DNA of 64,000 nt from Styela clava (lineage: Eukaryota > Chordata > Ascidiacea > Stolidobranchia > Styelidae): assembly GCF_964204865.1 (NCBI RefSeq), contig NC_135252.1, forward strand, positions 18,745,383 through 18,809,382. Direction: 5' to 3'. How positions within the stretch are numbered: the first letter of the stretch is position 1; each line of letters starts with the position of its first letter. The notes beneath the pieces are model-generated. The model searched no databases, was not told the origin of the DNA, and saw nothing but the letters and a program-made list of their open reading frames with translations. Of the stretch, positions 22,501 through 37,093 are shown one piece after another. The position numbers were made by a program, and so were the translations under genes.

Positions 22501-25500
22501 TGACCATTTTAATTAAAGTAGATGCTAATTTAAAAATAAAATTATTTGAAAAGTTGACACAGAAATTATCATCACTACTCAAATGACTACAGTGGTGCAT
22601 GTTTGGCGTATTAAGAAAATGTTGGCATAACCTGATGTGTTGAATCTCAGTGCTTTTGCAGGTGAACCAAATATCTTAATAACAAAATCCTTATATTGCT
22701 AAGTGTAATATTTCAAGAGATGATAAGGATTGATTTATGGTTGAAAATAGCTGCCATGTTGTTTTATCAACAGCAGTCAGGACGTCAAAGACAAACAAGA
22801 CAAAAATTACAATTAAATTCAATTATGCATATGTGTTGGTTATCGGAACTTTATTTTTTTTCATAATAACAATGTTAATATACACAATATTAGTGTTTGG
22901 TTTGTAAGGTTTCAATAGAAATTGGGAATTTAAAATGTGATTGGAAATATTATAATGTTGTTTTATCGACATGATACAGGATTTGAAATGCAAACAATGA
23001 ATTATGTACATTATCTCATTATGAAGTTGTGTTGATTTATTAGCATGCGGGTGTTATTTTAACGTTTATGTACAGAGTTTGTGATCACAGCCACTATGCC
23101 AACCCTTGATGCTGTAATTGGATGTTTTGGAAGATGATGAAACATTGCATCATGCAACCTATGTAAAATAGATAAAAAAGCTCAAAATCTCATTGCAACC
23201 TAACCTAGCTTAAAATCTCTTTGCAACCTAACGTTCCTTTGAATTCAGAAAATGTATCATTGTTATGATGCAATTACTCGTCTCTTCTTGCAAGGTATTT
23301 ATGAAAAAGTATAAAAATATTTTCCATTCACCATGAAGAAAAGAAGATCTGTGTTCATAGTTACCTCAAACTTAGAAATTTATAACTTAGAAATGAAAGA
23401 AAAAGTTGATCTAAGCGTCACAATCAATAGTTGAAGCTCACTGCTTTGGCAGCTAAACTAAAAAATGAATAACAAATTTCTGATATAACGGATTAGTACT
23501 ACTTATAAAATTTCCGTGAATACAAAGAATTGACTGTGTGGTTGGGAATAGCTGCACTGTTGTTTTATCAACAGAAGTTAGGACGTCCAAGGCAAATGAA
23601 ACCAAAATTACAATTTCCCAATTTTTTTTCATGTTTGCAGAATTTTTATGTGTTTTTCATTAAGGGATTATTAATTTTATTTCTGTAAATAAATATTTCT
23701 TCATAATATAAAGTGATGAGTTTTCAACTGAATTACATTTACTTTTTGGTTCCCGTGTCTCAGAAATAGCAATGAATGCTATTTTTAAATTTTGAGAAGA
23801 AAACTTTTGAAAGTTTTTTTATCGAAATACATAAATGGTTTAATATAAAAAGTTTCATTGAGGCTCAAGATTCTATCTATTAGACATTAGTTTATTATTG
23901 CAAATTTATGAAAATTGAAGAACGTTCCATGTGTAACAGTAGAGAATAATTTCAATATGAAGTAAATTAAGTAATGTAGTATGTGGTATATTGAAAACCA
24001 AAAGGCAAAAACGAAATATAATTCACGATGCAATGTGAAACAGCAAAACGTCTGTCAATATTGGATATTCAATAATATATCATATGGTATAATAACAACT
24101 ATAACGTATAACAACAACAACAACAGGTAATAAGCATTGAATGCCATCTTGTGCTGTTTTAGAGTTTCATTTAATCGGAAATTTACTAATATATTTAATT
24201 GAAAACAAAGTAAAATTATACTTCTTAATTTTATAGCTGTAACACTAGTAGATATAATGGATAACCGAAACCCTGAACAAAACTTTAGAAATGAAATAAA
24301 CGTTCAGTCACAATTTATATTCAGTGTTGTTAAAGTATTGGCACCGGGAAAGTGAGACTAATCCAACAAATAAATTTAAAGAGTTCAAAGCGACACGGAT
24401 GGTTTGGTGACAAATTTGTTTTGTTAAAACAGAATAAATCACAAATTTCAGTTTGAGCTGATTGAGGTATCTATATATTGAGCGTTACTGTATGTTTTCT
24501 ATATAATGTCTATATTTGTGATCAGCACGGTGCTGAATACAATCATTTGTCTTGAATTTGCAAGCTATATCTATAAATTACCAGGCATTGGGATTTAAAT
24601 TGGCGCTTATTTTATGCTAAGTGTTGATCGGTCCATCTCATTCCTGATTTTATATAAAATACATTTCTAAAGTCTGTCAATAATATTTTGCCAACGTGCA
24701 GCATCTGTTTGTCTAAACGTGTTGGTCTATCCCAGATAAAGGGCACGTATAAAACAACAATACCTGTATACAACGCCTGTTTCTGTTATTATGTCATTCA
24801 AATAGTATCGTTATCAAACTACAACAACTTTAAAGTAGATTCCCTAAATGTGTTTGTCTATCCTGATCATAGGGCACGTGTACAAAACAATAATATACCT
24901 GTTTCTGTCCATTTATTAGTTTAATATTTATTATGTTGGGTATCTCAAAGAAATAATAACAAAGTAGTAATGACAACTTCATTGCAAAGCCAACAGAGTG
25001 AATTAGACTGAAAAACATCTTATTACTTCCTAATTATACATTATATGATTTTATAGTTTAAAGAATAAATTGATTTCCTATAAGCGTAAATTTTCTATAC
25101 ATTGAGTACTTTTTATTTGGATTTTAAAGTTCTATCCTTTATAGTTCTATTCAGTAGATCCGAATACAGGGCCAATTAAGATGCTCGTGGATGAGTCTTC
25201 TTCTGATGAGAAGCTGCAAAGCTCTGAAGAATAGAGCCAATTATAATATCTATCTATAAAATGAGATGAATAAATTTGTATCTCCAAGTTCAAGGACCTT
25301 CAGATCTCGCCTGGATCCACTGATATACGAGATATATATTGGGCATGAAAATGACCTACGCATGCTGAAGAGCATGAATCTTTTGTTTATCAAATTCAAG
25401 CTGCGCCATTGCAGGAGCAATTCGATGTCTTATTAACTGTTTATAGTAGCGACCGTCGAGGATTCATGGCCTAATTACTGATAAATAAAATTATCTTTTT

Positions 25501-26411
25501 TGGACACGAAGTGGACATAACGATCGTTTCAATATTATGTTGTTGTTGTTCTTGTTCTTTTACACGTTTTTAAAAAGTCGCTTTTCTCTTCGAATACTGG
25601 ACCAATTGCTTTGAAATTTTCAGTGGTTAAAGATTAATTTTTTCGCTAGAAGGCTATTACTTTTATTTATTTCAAAATTTTGCGTGAATTCTATGAAATT
25701 TGATATTTGGTCTAAAATTTTGCTGTATTATTTTTTATCCATGGGAACACGGATTTTAGTCAGTGTCATGACTGGCTGTACGTTTTGATTCTGCAAAATT
25801 CTTGCTACTGGAAATTCAGAACTTTTTTGAGGGTACCGGTAGCGTCAAAGGTACCGGTAAGGACTGATTCGCTCTGGTCTAACGAGTCCATATATTTATG
25901 CGTAGCTCTCTTGTTGAAATAAATAGTTCTACGTTTAAAAGATCAGAAATATTAAAATTGTAATAATGATCAATTTGGTTGTTGCTCATATAAATTAGTA
26001 TACATAGCTAATTATCGATATTTCCTTAAGATGTGTCAAAATATAAGGACATTATTATGGTTAAAACTGTTCATTTCATTTTGATAAGTTTTCAAGGTTT
26101 AGTTTCTCGAATTCAGAAAAATTCATTTATTCGATCGTATTTAACTTTTTACGCTTTTATATAATGTTTGGTACAAGAATTATTGACTTGATTAAAAAAA
26201 TTGACAAATATCAGTTTTGTGAAATTTTGACACGCTTCTATTCTGGGATATTGATTTACAAATTTAAAACGATTAAAACAGGCATGAGGTCCCCCCTACC
26301 TTGCCTAATGGTGAATTCGCACTAGACACACCACAATTTTGCTCTAATGCTGTCAGACCTAGGAACACTCAGGAAATTATAAAATCTAGATTTTATGCAA
26401 TTGCCGTGAAT
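19590..26411. other. Intergenic spacer between gene copies 2 and 3
   Basis: Same order of elements as the first spacer: minus-strand dispersed repeat (core 20512-20542), spacer repeat R from about 21192 to 23635, CAA run, CACGTATAAAAC duplication (24710-24910) and the insert (25496-25916). No gene seen. Confidence 0.6.
25496..25916. mobile_element. About 425-bp insert, monomer 3
   Basis: Same element as 14879-15303. It has one fewer CTTGTT hexamer and a mutated right inverted end (CGAGTCCA). Confidence 0.5.
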
Positions 26412-26417
26412 TTTATT
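26412..26417 (-). promoter_or_regulatory. Polyadenylation signal of gene copy 3
   Basis: AATAAA on the minus strand, same position relative to the stop as in the other copies. Confidence 0.65.
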
Positions 26418-26518
26418 TCAAAAGCAAAATATGTTAAACGCAATTGATGTAAACTCAACAGCCTAAACTATAACTAAACTAAAATGATTGTTGGTCGGTC
26501 GTTCGGTCATTGTTGCAT

Positions 26519-29500
26519 TTAAGCACATCCACAACGAATGTATTGGTAACATCTATTGCGTCTAACGATTCTGAATCTTCTGTAAGTGCTATAAAAAAGA
26601 ATATATTATATAATACTAAACAATGTGCGTAAAAAATGACATTATCACTTGGAAAATTATCTTAATCTCAAAGGATTGAGCATTCGTATATTGAATATGC
26701 TTGTTTGCCGGACATGAACCAAAACCAACTTTGTTCATTGATAAATTTAGAACTCACCAGAAGCGCCTGATTTTGTAGCGGTACACCCTGTAGGTAGGCA
26801 AGGCACATTTGTATCTGAAGACAACACGGATCTTTGGGACGGAGAATTTAGCACGGTAAGTGCATCTGTAAGAACAAGCGTAGTGTCTTGTGAATGTACG
26901 GATGTGTTTCCTCCATGCTCTGTCGAACTTGCGAAGTACCCTGTTTCTGTCAGATCTTGCCTTGAGTTTGTATGCATTGTAGAGTCTGCGGGCTGCACCA
27001 CGGAGTCTTTTGCTGGTGTAGAATTTCATGAATTTAGCATATTGCCTCACCTTCAGCTTGTAGATCTGAAAAAGGATATCAATCATAACAATTTGGATTA
27101 AAAATCTTTATAAAAAATCTCTAAAAAACTTTATTTATTTTGTATACCAGAAAATTATGTTTGAAAAATAAACTAAATTCAATAAAAAATTCCTATTTTC
27201 TAAAATTATTACAAAGTATGGGCTTCAAAATATTATTCAAATTAATTTAACACTTACAATAGTTTACCTTGGTCAGACGTCTTGAAAGGCGTGTCCTCAT
27301 TCTCCTTCTCAGTTTCTTGAGACGCCTGCTGTATTTGGTGATTCTTATTTTTCTGGTAGACAAACAACGTTTGTAACCCTTAACAACTCTGGAGATCAAA
27401 CGGTTGATCATCTTCTTGTAGCTAGCAATTCTGGATTTGTAGAACTTGGTGGCTCTTGCAAGTCTTCTTGCGAGCATTTTCTTGTATTTTCTGATTGCCC
27501 TTCTCTTTTGACGACGCAATTGTCTCTTGTATGCTGCAAACTTTCTCAAATAACGTTTAGTGATGCGTTGGGATCTGTGAACAACATAAATATTTTTGCG
27601 TGCATTCAACTCAGTCATAACCGTCTGGAGGTGAATTATATTATACATAATGACTTCCAATATATTGATTTAGAAAACTAAATTCAACTCTTTTTGTAAT
27701 GAACTCACCTGCACAAGTAAGTGGATCTGAAATAGGTTCTCAAAACTATGTGTCTCTTGTTGACAATTTTGGTGAATCTTTTCAATGCGCTCTTGTTACG
27801 TCTGATAGCAAGTTTTCTCCATGCTCTGTATTTTCTCCATGCGGCGGAAATTGCCTTGTTTCTTCTGGTTTTCAGCTTTTTGGTGAATTTCTTGACAGAT
27901 ACATTGACCTTTTCTAAAATTTATTATATTATTTTAAAATAACACAAAATGTAACATAAAATATTAAAAATTCGTGGGAAATGTCTCACTGGTGTTACAA
28001 GATTTCAATTTCTTGAATCTCATTTGTCTGTACTTGAATCTGTAAGTGATCAAACGGAAGCATCTGGATCTTCTGATTTTGAATCTCCACACGTATCTGA
28101 TTCTGCGGCTAGAAAATATTAACAAATCATAAATTAAATTTTTACCAATGTTACATTCAAAATTTAGTCAAACCAGTTCAATATCAAATAAACTTTTGTC
28201 GTCTTACCAGGTACGGTAATAACGTCTTCTTCTGAAGCACAAAGTTCCTGTTGCACATTGATAAGCACATGCGTAATTCTTCACAAGTCTGGCGGTTGCA
28301 CTTCTCAGCTTGCGGCTGTATACGCTGGCCCTTCTCAGGTATGCTCTTGTTTCACGTCTTCTGAAGACTCTGATAACTTTGCGCACGTCACGTCTTTTCC
28401 ATGTTCTAGAGCCTGAGAAAAATAATTCATTTTATACTCAAGACAGATAACACACAAATATGTGGACAGGAAAGATTCATCAATGACATTGTCACGCAGT
28501 TTTTAGAACAAGGATTGACAAATCAAATGAGGGTGAAATAGATTAGTGGTACTACGAATTTGACAAAGCACAGTAGTCAGTTGTAAAATATTGATGATAG
28601 AAAAACAATTGTTTTTAAAAATTGAAGCCACAATTCAACACAAATGATCAATACTTTCAATTTGTTCATGATGATACTTCGAATGCCAAACAAAATGCTT
28701 TTTGTATTCAGAATAGTTTTGAAAGTAAAACTACTTACAATGGACTCTAGTGAGGAGTTTCTTGAAGATGGCAACTCTCTTGGTGACGAATCTCTTCATG
28801 ACCTTCTTGTACCTTCTCACATATTTGTTCATGCGTTTCTTCAAAGATCTTCTGTATTTGGTAATTCTGGTCTTGCGGTTTCTGAAGCACCTCACAGAGC
28901 TGTAAATAATATGTTATATCATTTTGTATAGAAATCTTCATGCACATTATGTCTATCTATGAAGTTAATCATACAATCTGCGAAGTCTTCTGTGGAACTT
29001 GAGAACAGTACTGTACATTCTCTTCATAACTCTCTTGTAACTCTTGACTGCACGTCTGTACATTCTGCTGATAGCAGCATTGTATTTTCTGATTGCCTTA
29101 CTCTTCAACTTGAGGATACGTCTTCTCTCACGCCTTGAAGCACGACTGTAAATAACAAATTTTAAATCATGTCATGAGAATGCATTTAAAAGTCGCAACA
29201 TTAGTGGACTTACCGAAGGTATCTTTTGGTGTATTTGTTGACTGATCTTCTGTATTTTCTTTTGGCTGCAGACACGCGAACGCACATTACATTGTACCAT
29301 TTTCTGTAGCTCTTCTTCATTTGTTTGTGGATTGAGAGGGCTCTTCTGGACAAACGAGTTCTGACAACCCGAACGAACTTCCTTTCAGACCATTCTTAAA
29401 ATTTCATATAGAAAATAATGCATAAGAAATGTCAAATGAAATTTCCTGGCTATCATCTAATTTCCTGGAGCAAATGTGCACAAATTAATAAAAATTCGAA

Positions 29501-30136
29501 TTTGTATATTTATTGCTCCACACTTTATATTGTACATTAGTATTTGTGTATATATGGGGTATTTGTAGTGGTATACGTGATATTGGACGTCCTTGCAACG
29601 GCCAGTTTCTTCATTTCATTTTTTTTTTTTCATTGACGCATCAATTTGGCAAATAATAAAGACAAAAGCTATTTCAGGGTGAAATTCTTAGAGACATTTT
29701 TATTAATATTATGTCTAATCGAACAGACAGAAAAACTGTCAAACATGACATTGTCTGTTTCCACAAATAATGTATTATTTGGCTGAATTCCCTTTGCATG
29801 ACATGGCTGTTTATAAACTTTCAATAAAAATTACCTCTGAATTTTCGGGAGGTGCATCTCTTTCCGGGATATGAGGTCAACACAGAGCGATAGTATCTAG
29901 AAGTGCACCATGCTTGTTTGAACTTGAAGCTGAATCGGAAACACGTGGATGGGAAAGTGTAATATCTCCTGACGTTCCAGCGGACGTAACCGCAGTGACT
30001 GGGTTGAATGTAAACGGCGGCATTTGCTGCCTGAAAATGGAAGATTTTGGTTGTCAAACAAAATTGAAAACTAATTTAATACCTTAAGATCTATACTTAC
30101 GGCCAAGCAGACCAGAAGTACTAACAGAGTCTTCAT
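26519..30136 (-). CDS. Secreted, extremely basic Tyr/Cys-containing protein, copy 3
   Basis: Exons, first to last: 30101-30136, 29835-30030, 29214-29394, 28975-29145, 28739-28899, 28208-28412, 27990-28108, 27709-27913, 27268-27574, 26758-27065, 26519-26588. Reading phase is unbroken for 652 residues. By eye the protein equals copy 1 (Asn160, Ile474). A silent GTA to GTG change lies at the second full codon of exon 5. Intron 10 is three bases shorter, having lost one GAA next to the exon 10 donor, and intron 5 is three bases shorter; neither affects splice signals. Same promoter and 3' end as the other copies. Confidence 0.85.
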
Positions 30137-30161
30137 GATTGTCTCTACTCGGTGTCGAATA

Positions 30162-30196
30162 AGGACTGATTTTTGCAGAAAATTTCCCAGTATATA
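30162..30196 (-). promoter_or_regulatory. Core promoter of gene copy 3
   Basis: TATATA at 30191-30196 and the initiator TCAGTCC 29 bases downstream, as in the other copies. Confidence 0.7.
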
Positions 30197-33100
30197 TGCT
30201 GTAGAAATCCACTTCATAATTCCTGATTGTTCATTATAAATTTATCGAAGCAAACACTTCTTCGGGTTGAAGGGCTTTGTAATTTTGGGTGTGTCTTTTA
30301 GTTGTCAGGGCAATATGCATCAATACTTTAGATTGTGCCAATAATACGCCTATATCATTGAAATAACTTTGTGTCTTAGGTCATCTTCCTTTTTTATTAG
30401 TTAATAAACACATCCCTCCTCTTGTAATAGCTAAATGATACTCGTGCTATTGCGTGTGTATAGTGTGTTGTTAGAAACAGTTTGATGCCTGGGATTATAT
30501 GTTTAAAACGTAGCTCAACATTGCTTCATGTTTATATTGAGCAGACAATACCAACAATAGCCAATTCTCAAGTAGAGTCTTTTAGCATGATCGTGTTTTT
30601 AAAGATTTACCGATCATTTCGTTGCTGAAAAAAAATTATTTAATGTTATACATTTAATAAAAAATAAAAAGTCAATTATAGTTTTGCTAAACAAAAAATA
30701 ATTCAGATAACACCAAAGTGTTTAAAAAGTTTCCTATATCGGAACAGTATATTATTAATTTCAAGTATAAATTTGCTATATTGCCTGATTGTTACATATT
30801 CCAGTTTTATATTTGTATTTAATTTCGAATTTCTACTAATTGGCCTTTCCGTGATAATGAAATAGGGAATAGTAAAAAATTTATGTCTTCAAAAATACAC
30901 AATATATATTGTGTAAAGTAAACAAGGGGGCAAAGCTCAAATATAAGAACATAAATTCCAATACGTACGGCAAACTTCACGACTAACGCAAACGTGAACC
31001 GCCGCAAGATGCGCGATTTCTTGATGAGGTAATCACACACTAAAAACGAATCTCATAGAGCCAACAGAAATTTTTGAAATGAATAAAAGTAATTGCCTAG
31101 CGACCAATACAATTTTTTTCACTGAAAATTTCAAAGCAATTGGTCCAGTAGGTAATAAAAAAAAAGTGAAGAAGGAAAGGAATATTAACAACATGATGAT
31201 CAACAACAACATAATACCAAAACGCTCCATAGGTACTCTCCAATAAGGGTTATACCATATTCCAGGCTAAACGAAGTATGTATAATGATTCTTCGGTCTC
31301 GTTCAGCGTGAAGATTCAAATATTTGCTGTAGTGGGGCTGTCTATGCTGAGGTAAAGCAACAACAAGCGGGTGACCGATAATTTCAAAAGTAACGTAGCA
31401 TAAAAGAGTCCAAAGATTGTACTTCCGATTACCAAGTTGAGTCGCCCGGGTTATAGCAGAATTAATGAACAATAGTGAATGAAGAATTATAAGTCAAGTA
31501 TTGATAAAAACTTCATCTCTCTTGCGTTAGAACATTGCTATCTAAGAAATTAAACCACTCTTTGACAAAATTTACATTAGCATACACACACGACCTATTT
31601 CGAATAATGGGAAGCTGGTTCATTTCGATTTTTGTGTACGAAATCAAGGCGCGATTTTTGACACAGTATCTTGTTTTCTTATTACATTTGTTATATTTCT
31701 TTGAAAGATATTCATACATATGGTCATACTATTTTATATTCCTTCAATTTATCTTTATTATAACAACAACAAAATAAGACGATGATATATCACAATTGTA
31801 GATGCTAATTTAAAAAATAAGTTATTTGAAAAATTGACACAGAAATTTTCATCACTACTCAAATGACTACAGTGGTGCATTTTTCTCGTAATGACAAAAT
31901 TGTTGACACAATTCAATATGTTAAAGCTTAGTGCTTTGGCAGCCAAACTAAATATCTTAATAACAAAGTCTTTATACTACGCATTAGTCCTACTTGTAAT
32001 ATTTCAAGAAATACTAAGGGTTGATGTTGTGGTTGAAAATAGCTGCATTGTTGTTTTATCAACAGCAGTCAGGAAGTTAAAGGCAAACAAGACAAAAGTT
32101 ACAATTATCCAATTATGCATATGTGTTGGTTATCAGAACTTTTTTTCATAATAGCAATGTACACGATATTAGTGTTTACTTTGTAAGGTTTCAATAATAA
32201 TTAGGAGTGAACATATGATTTGAAATACTCATTATGTTGTTTCATCGACAAGCTTTATGACTTGAATGAAAACAATGAAATATATACATCATCTCATTAT
32301 GAAGTTGTGTTGATTTATTAGCAAGCGTATGTTATTTTAATGTTTAATTTCCAAGTTTGTAATCACAGTCACTATGCAATGCCTTGATGCTGCAATTGGA
32401 TATTTTGAAAGATAATAATAAATTGCATCATGCAACCGATGTAAAATAAATAAAATAAAAAAAGGTTACAAGCTATAATTATAGGTTGAATTTCTCATTT
32501 CAACCTAACGTTCCTTTGAATGACTACTTTGTATTTCAATCCATAAATATTTAAATAAATTGAATATTTGACGTCACAACTTTATTGCAATTTCCAGTAA
32601 CGGTAAAAAATCCCGAAAAAGGGAGTCGCCGCATTACAAAACAAGTCATCAACAGAAACTTGAAACTTTGCTTGATATGTCATATTAGTTTGTAAGTTAT
32701 ATGTTTACGTAAACGCTCCATCTTGTTTTTTCGCCAATTTTATCATTCATATAACAAGAAAATTACGACAATATATGCAAATAAAAAAATCGTCGAAAAA
32801 AGAAACGAAAATAAATCAAAATTTGAATACGGCTTGTGATATTAAATAAGGCTAATCAGAAAATATATTTATTATTGCTATAAGATAGTTACTTGTTTCT
32901 TTTAGCATGGTATATATGAAAAATCTTAACAATATTTCCCATCTACCATGGAGAAGACCCTTTTTTTCTAACTTATTACTAAGAAATTAAATATGAGGTT
33001 GACCTAAGTTACAATTATTGAGAACATACTTATGCAATATTCAAAACATAAAATCAAAGACACTGTTGATTTATCGAGACCAAGCTTAGCAAGGTCACCA

Positions 33101-36100
33101 TCATATGACCATTTTAATTAAAGTAGATGCTAATTTAAAAATGAAATTATTTGAAAAGTTGACACAGAAATTATCATCACTACTCAAATGACTACAGTGG
33201 TGCATGTTTGGCGTATTAAGAAAATGTTGGCATAACCTGATGTGTTGAATCTCAGTACTTTTGCAGGTGAACCAAATATCTCAATAACAAAATCCTTATA
33301 TTGCTAAGTGTAATATTTCAAGAGATGATAAGGATTGATTTATGGTTTAAAATAGCTGCCATGTTGTTTTATCAACAGCAGTCAGGACGTCAAAGACAAA
33401 CAAGACAAAAATTACAATTAAATTCAATTATGCATATGTGTTGGTTATCGGAACTTTATTTTTTTTCATAATAACAATGTTAATATACAAAATATTAGTG
33501 TTTGGTTTGTAAGGTTTCAATAGAAATTGGGAATTTAAAATGTGATTGGAAATATTATAATGTTGTTTTATCGACATGATACAGGATTTGAAATGCAAAC
33601 AATGAATTATGTACATTATCTCATTATGAAGTTGTGTTGATTTATTAGCATGCGGGTGTTATTTTACCGTTTATGTACAGAGTTTGTGATCACAGCCACT
33701 ATGCCAACCCTTGATGCTGTAATTGGATGTTTTGGAAGATGATGAAACATTGCATCATGCAACCTATGTAAAATAGATAAAAAAGCTCAAAATCTCATTG
33801 CAACCTAACGTTCCTTTGAATTCAGAAAATGTATCATTGTTATGATGCAATTACTCGTCTCTTCTTGCAAGGTATTTATGAAAAAGTATAAAAATATTTT
33901 CCATTCACCATGAAGAAAAGAAGATCTGTGTTCATAGTTACCTCAAACTTAGAAATTTATAACTTAGAAATGAAAGAAAAAGTTGACCTAAGCGTCACAA
34001 TCAATAGTTGAAGCTCACTGCTTTGGCAGCTAAACTAATAAATGAATAACAAATTTCTGATATAACGGATTAGTACTACTTATAAAATTTCCGTGAATAC
34101 AAAGAATTGACTGTGTGGTTGGGAATAGCTGCACTGTTGTTTTATCAACAGAAGTTAGGACGTCCAAGGCAAATGAAACCAAAATTACAATTTCCCAATT
34201 TTTTTTCATGTTTGCAAAATTTTTATGTGTTTTTCATTAAGGGATTATTAATTTTATTTCTGTAAATAAATATTTCTTTATAATATAAAGTGATGAGTTT
34301 CCAACTGAATTACATTTACTTTTTGGTTCCCGTGTCTCAGAAATAGCAATGAATGCTATTTTTAAATTTTGAGAAGAAAGCTTTTGAAAGTTTTTTTATC
34401 GAAATACATAAATGGTTTAATATAAAAAGTTTCATTGAGGCTCAAGATTCTATCTATTAGACATTAGTTTATTATTGCAAATTTATGAAAATTGAAGAAC
34501 GTTCCATGTGTAACAGTAGAGCATAATTTCAATATGAAGTAAATTAAGTAATGTAGTATGTGGTATATTGAAAACCAAAAGGCAAAAACGAAATATAATT
34601 CACGATGCAATGTGAAACAGCAAAACGTCTGTCAATATTGGATATTCAATAATATATCATATGGTATAATAACAACTATAACGTATAACAACAACAACAG
34701 GTAATAAGCATTGAGTGCCATCTTGTGCTGTTTTAGAGTTTCATTTAATCGGAAATTTACTAATATATTTAATTGAAAACAAAGTAAAATTATACTTCTT
34801 AATTTTATAGCTGTAACACTAGTAGATATAATGGATAACCGAAACCCTGAACAAAACTTTAGAAATGAAATAAACGTTCAGTCACAATTTATATTCAGTG
34901 TTGTTAAAGTATTGGCACCGGGAAAGTGAGACTAATCCAACAAATAAATTTAAAGAGTTCAAAGCGACACGGATGGTTTGGTGACAAATTTGTTTTGTTA
35001 AAACAGAATAAATCACAAATTTCAGTTTGAGCTGATTGAGGTATCTATATATTGAGCGTTACTGTATGTTTTCTATATAATGTCTATATTTGTGATCAGC
35101 ACGGTGCTGAATACAATCATTTGTCTTGAATTTGCAAGCTATATCTATAAATTACCAGGCACTGGGATTTAAATTGGCGCTTATTTTATGCTAAGTGTTG
35201 ATCGGTCCATCTCATTCCTTATTTTATATAAAATACATTTCTAAAGTCTGTCAATAATATTTTGCCAACGTGCAGCATCTGTTTGTCTAAACGTGTTGGT
35301 CTATCCCAGATAAAGGGCACGTATAAAACAACAATACCTGTATACAACGCCTGTTTCTGTTATTATGTCATTCAAATAGTATCGTTATCAAACTACAACA
35401 ACTTTAAAGTAGATTCCCTAAATGTGTTTGTCTATCCTGATCATAGGGCACGTGTACAAAACAATTATATACGTGTTTCTGTCCATTTATTAGTTTAATA
35501 TTTATTATGTTGGGTATCTCAAAGAAATAATTACAAAGTAGTAATGACAACTTAATTGCAAAGCCAACAGAGTGAATTAGACTGAAAAACATCTTATTAC
35601 TTCCTAATTATACATTTTATGATTTTATAGTTTAAAGAATAAATTGATTTCCTATAAGCGTAAATTTTCTATACATTGAGTATTTTTTATTTGGATTTTA
35701 AAGTTCTATCCTATTATAGTTCTATTCAGTAGATCCGAATACAGGGCCAATTAAGATGCTCGTGGATGAGTCTTCTTCTGATGAGAAGCTGCAAAGCTCT
35801 GAAGAATAGAGCCAATTATAATATCTATCTATAAAATGAGATGAATAAATTTGTATCTCCAAGTTCAAGGACCTGCAGATCTCGCCTGGATCCACTGATA
35901 TACGAGATATATATTGGGCATGAAAATGACCTACGCATGCTGAAGAGCATGAATCTTTTGTTTATCAAATTCAAGCTGCGCCATTGCAGGAGCAATTCGA
36001 TGTCTTATTAACTGTTTATAGTAGCGAGCGTCGAGGATTCATGGCCTAATTACTGATAAATAAAATTATCTTTTTTGGACACGAAGTGGACATAACGATC

Positions 36101-36986
36101 GTTTCAATATTATGTTGTTGTTGTTCTTGTTCTTGTTCTTTTACACGTTTTTAAAAAGTCGCTTTTCTCTTCGAATACTGGACCAATTGCTTTGAAATTT
36201 TCAGTGGTTAAAGATTATCGCTAGAAGGCTATTACTTTTATTTATTTCAAAATTTTGCGTGAATTCTATGAAATTTGATATTTGGTCTAAAATTTTGCTG
36301 TATTATTTTTTATCCATGGGAACACGGATTTTAGTCAGTGTCATGACTGGCTGTACGTTTTGATTCTGCAAAATTCTTGCTACTGGAAATTCAGAACTTT
36401 TTTGAGGGTACCGGTAGCGTCAAAGGTACCGGTAAGGACTGATTCGCTCTGGTCTAACTTGTCCATATATTTGTGCGTAGCTCTCTTGTTGAAATAAATA
36501 GTTCTACGTTTAAAAGATCAGAAATATTAAAATTGTAATAATGATCAGATTCGTTGTTGCTCATATAAATTAGTATACATAGCTAATTATCGATATTTCC
36601 TTAAGATGTGTCAAAATATAAGGACATTATTATGGTTAAAACTGTTCATTTCATTTTGATAAGTTTTCAAGGTTTAGTTTCTCGAATTCAGAAAAATTCA
36701 TTTATTCGATCGTATTTCACTTTTTACGCTTTTATATAATGTTTGATACAAGAATTATTGACTTGATTAAAAAAATTGACAAATATCAGTTTTGTGAAAT
36801 TTTGACACGCTTCTATTCTGGAATATTGATTTACAAATTTAAAACGATTAAAACAGGCATGAGGTCCCCCCTACCTTGCCTAATGGTGAATTCGCACTAG
36901 ACACACCACAATTTTGCTCTAATGCTGTCAGACCTAGGAACACTCAGGAAATTATAAAATCTAGATTTTATGCAATTGCCGTGAAT
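30197..36986. other. Intergenic spacer between gene copies 3 and 4
   Basis: It holds the minus-strand dispersed repeat (core 31119-31149), spacer repeat R from about 31798 to 34210 (copy B shortened near 33800), a CAA run one unit shorter than in monomers 1 and 2, the CACGTATAAAAC duplication and the insert at 36071-36490. No gene seen. Confidence 0.6.
36071..36490. mobile_element. About 425-bp insert, monomer 4
   Basis: Same element as 14879-15303. It lacks nine bases (TAATTTTTT) in the region after the shared core and has a mutated right inverted end (CTTGTCCA). Confidence 0.5.
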
Positions 36987-36992
36987 TTTATT
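36987..36992 (-). promoter_or_regulatory. Polyadenylation signal of gene copy 4
   Basis: AATAAA on the minus strand in the conserved position after the stop. Confidence 0.65.
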
Positions 36993-37093
36993 TCAAAAGC
37001 AAAATATGTTAAACGCAATTGATGTAAACTCAACAGCCTAAACTATAACTAAACTAAAATGATTGTTGGTCGGTCGTTCGGTCATTGTTGCAT

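Larger units (their letters stand above)
13863..24480. repeat. Tandem monomer 2
   Basis: 10,618 bp, counted from AGCGTTACT to the next AGCGTTACT. It includes the roughly 425-bp insert absent from monomer 1 and carries gene copy 2. It is nearly identical to monomer 5 at an offset of 31,787 bp. Confidence 0.93.
24481..35054. repeat. Tandem monomer 3
   Basis: 10,574 bp. It is distinguished from the others by a deletion of about 30 bp around 33800 in spacer repeat copy B and by its own set of base differences, nearly all shared with monomer 6. It carries gene copy 3. Confidence 0.93.
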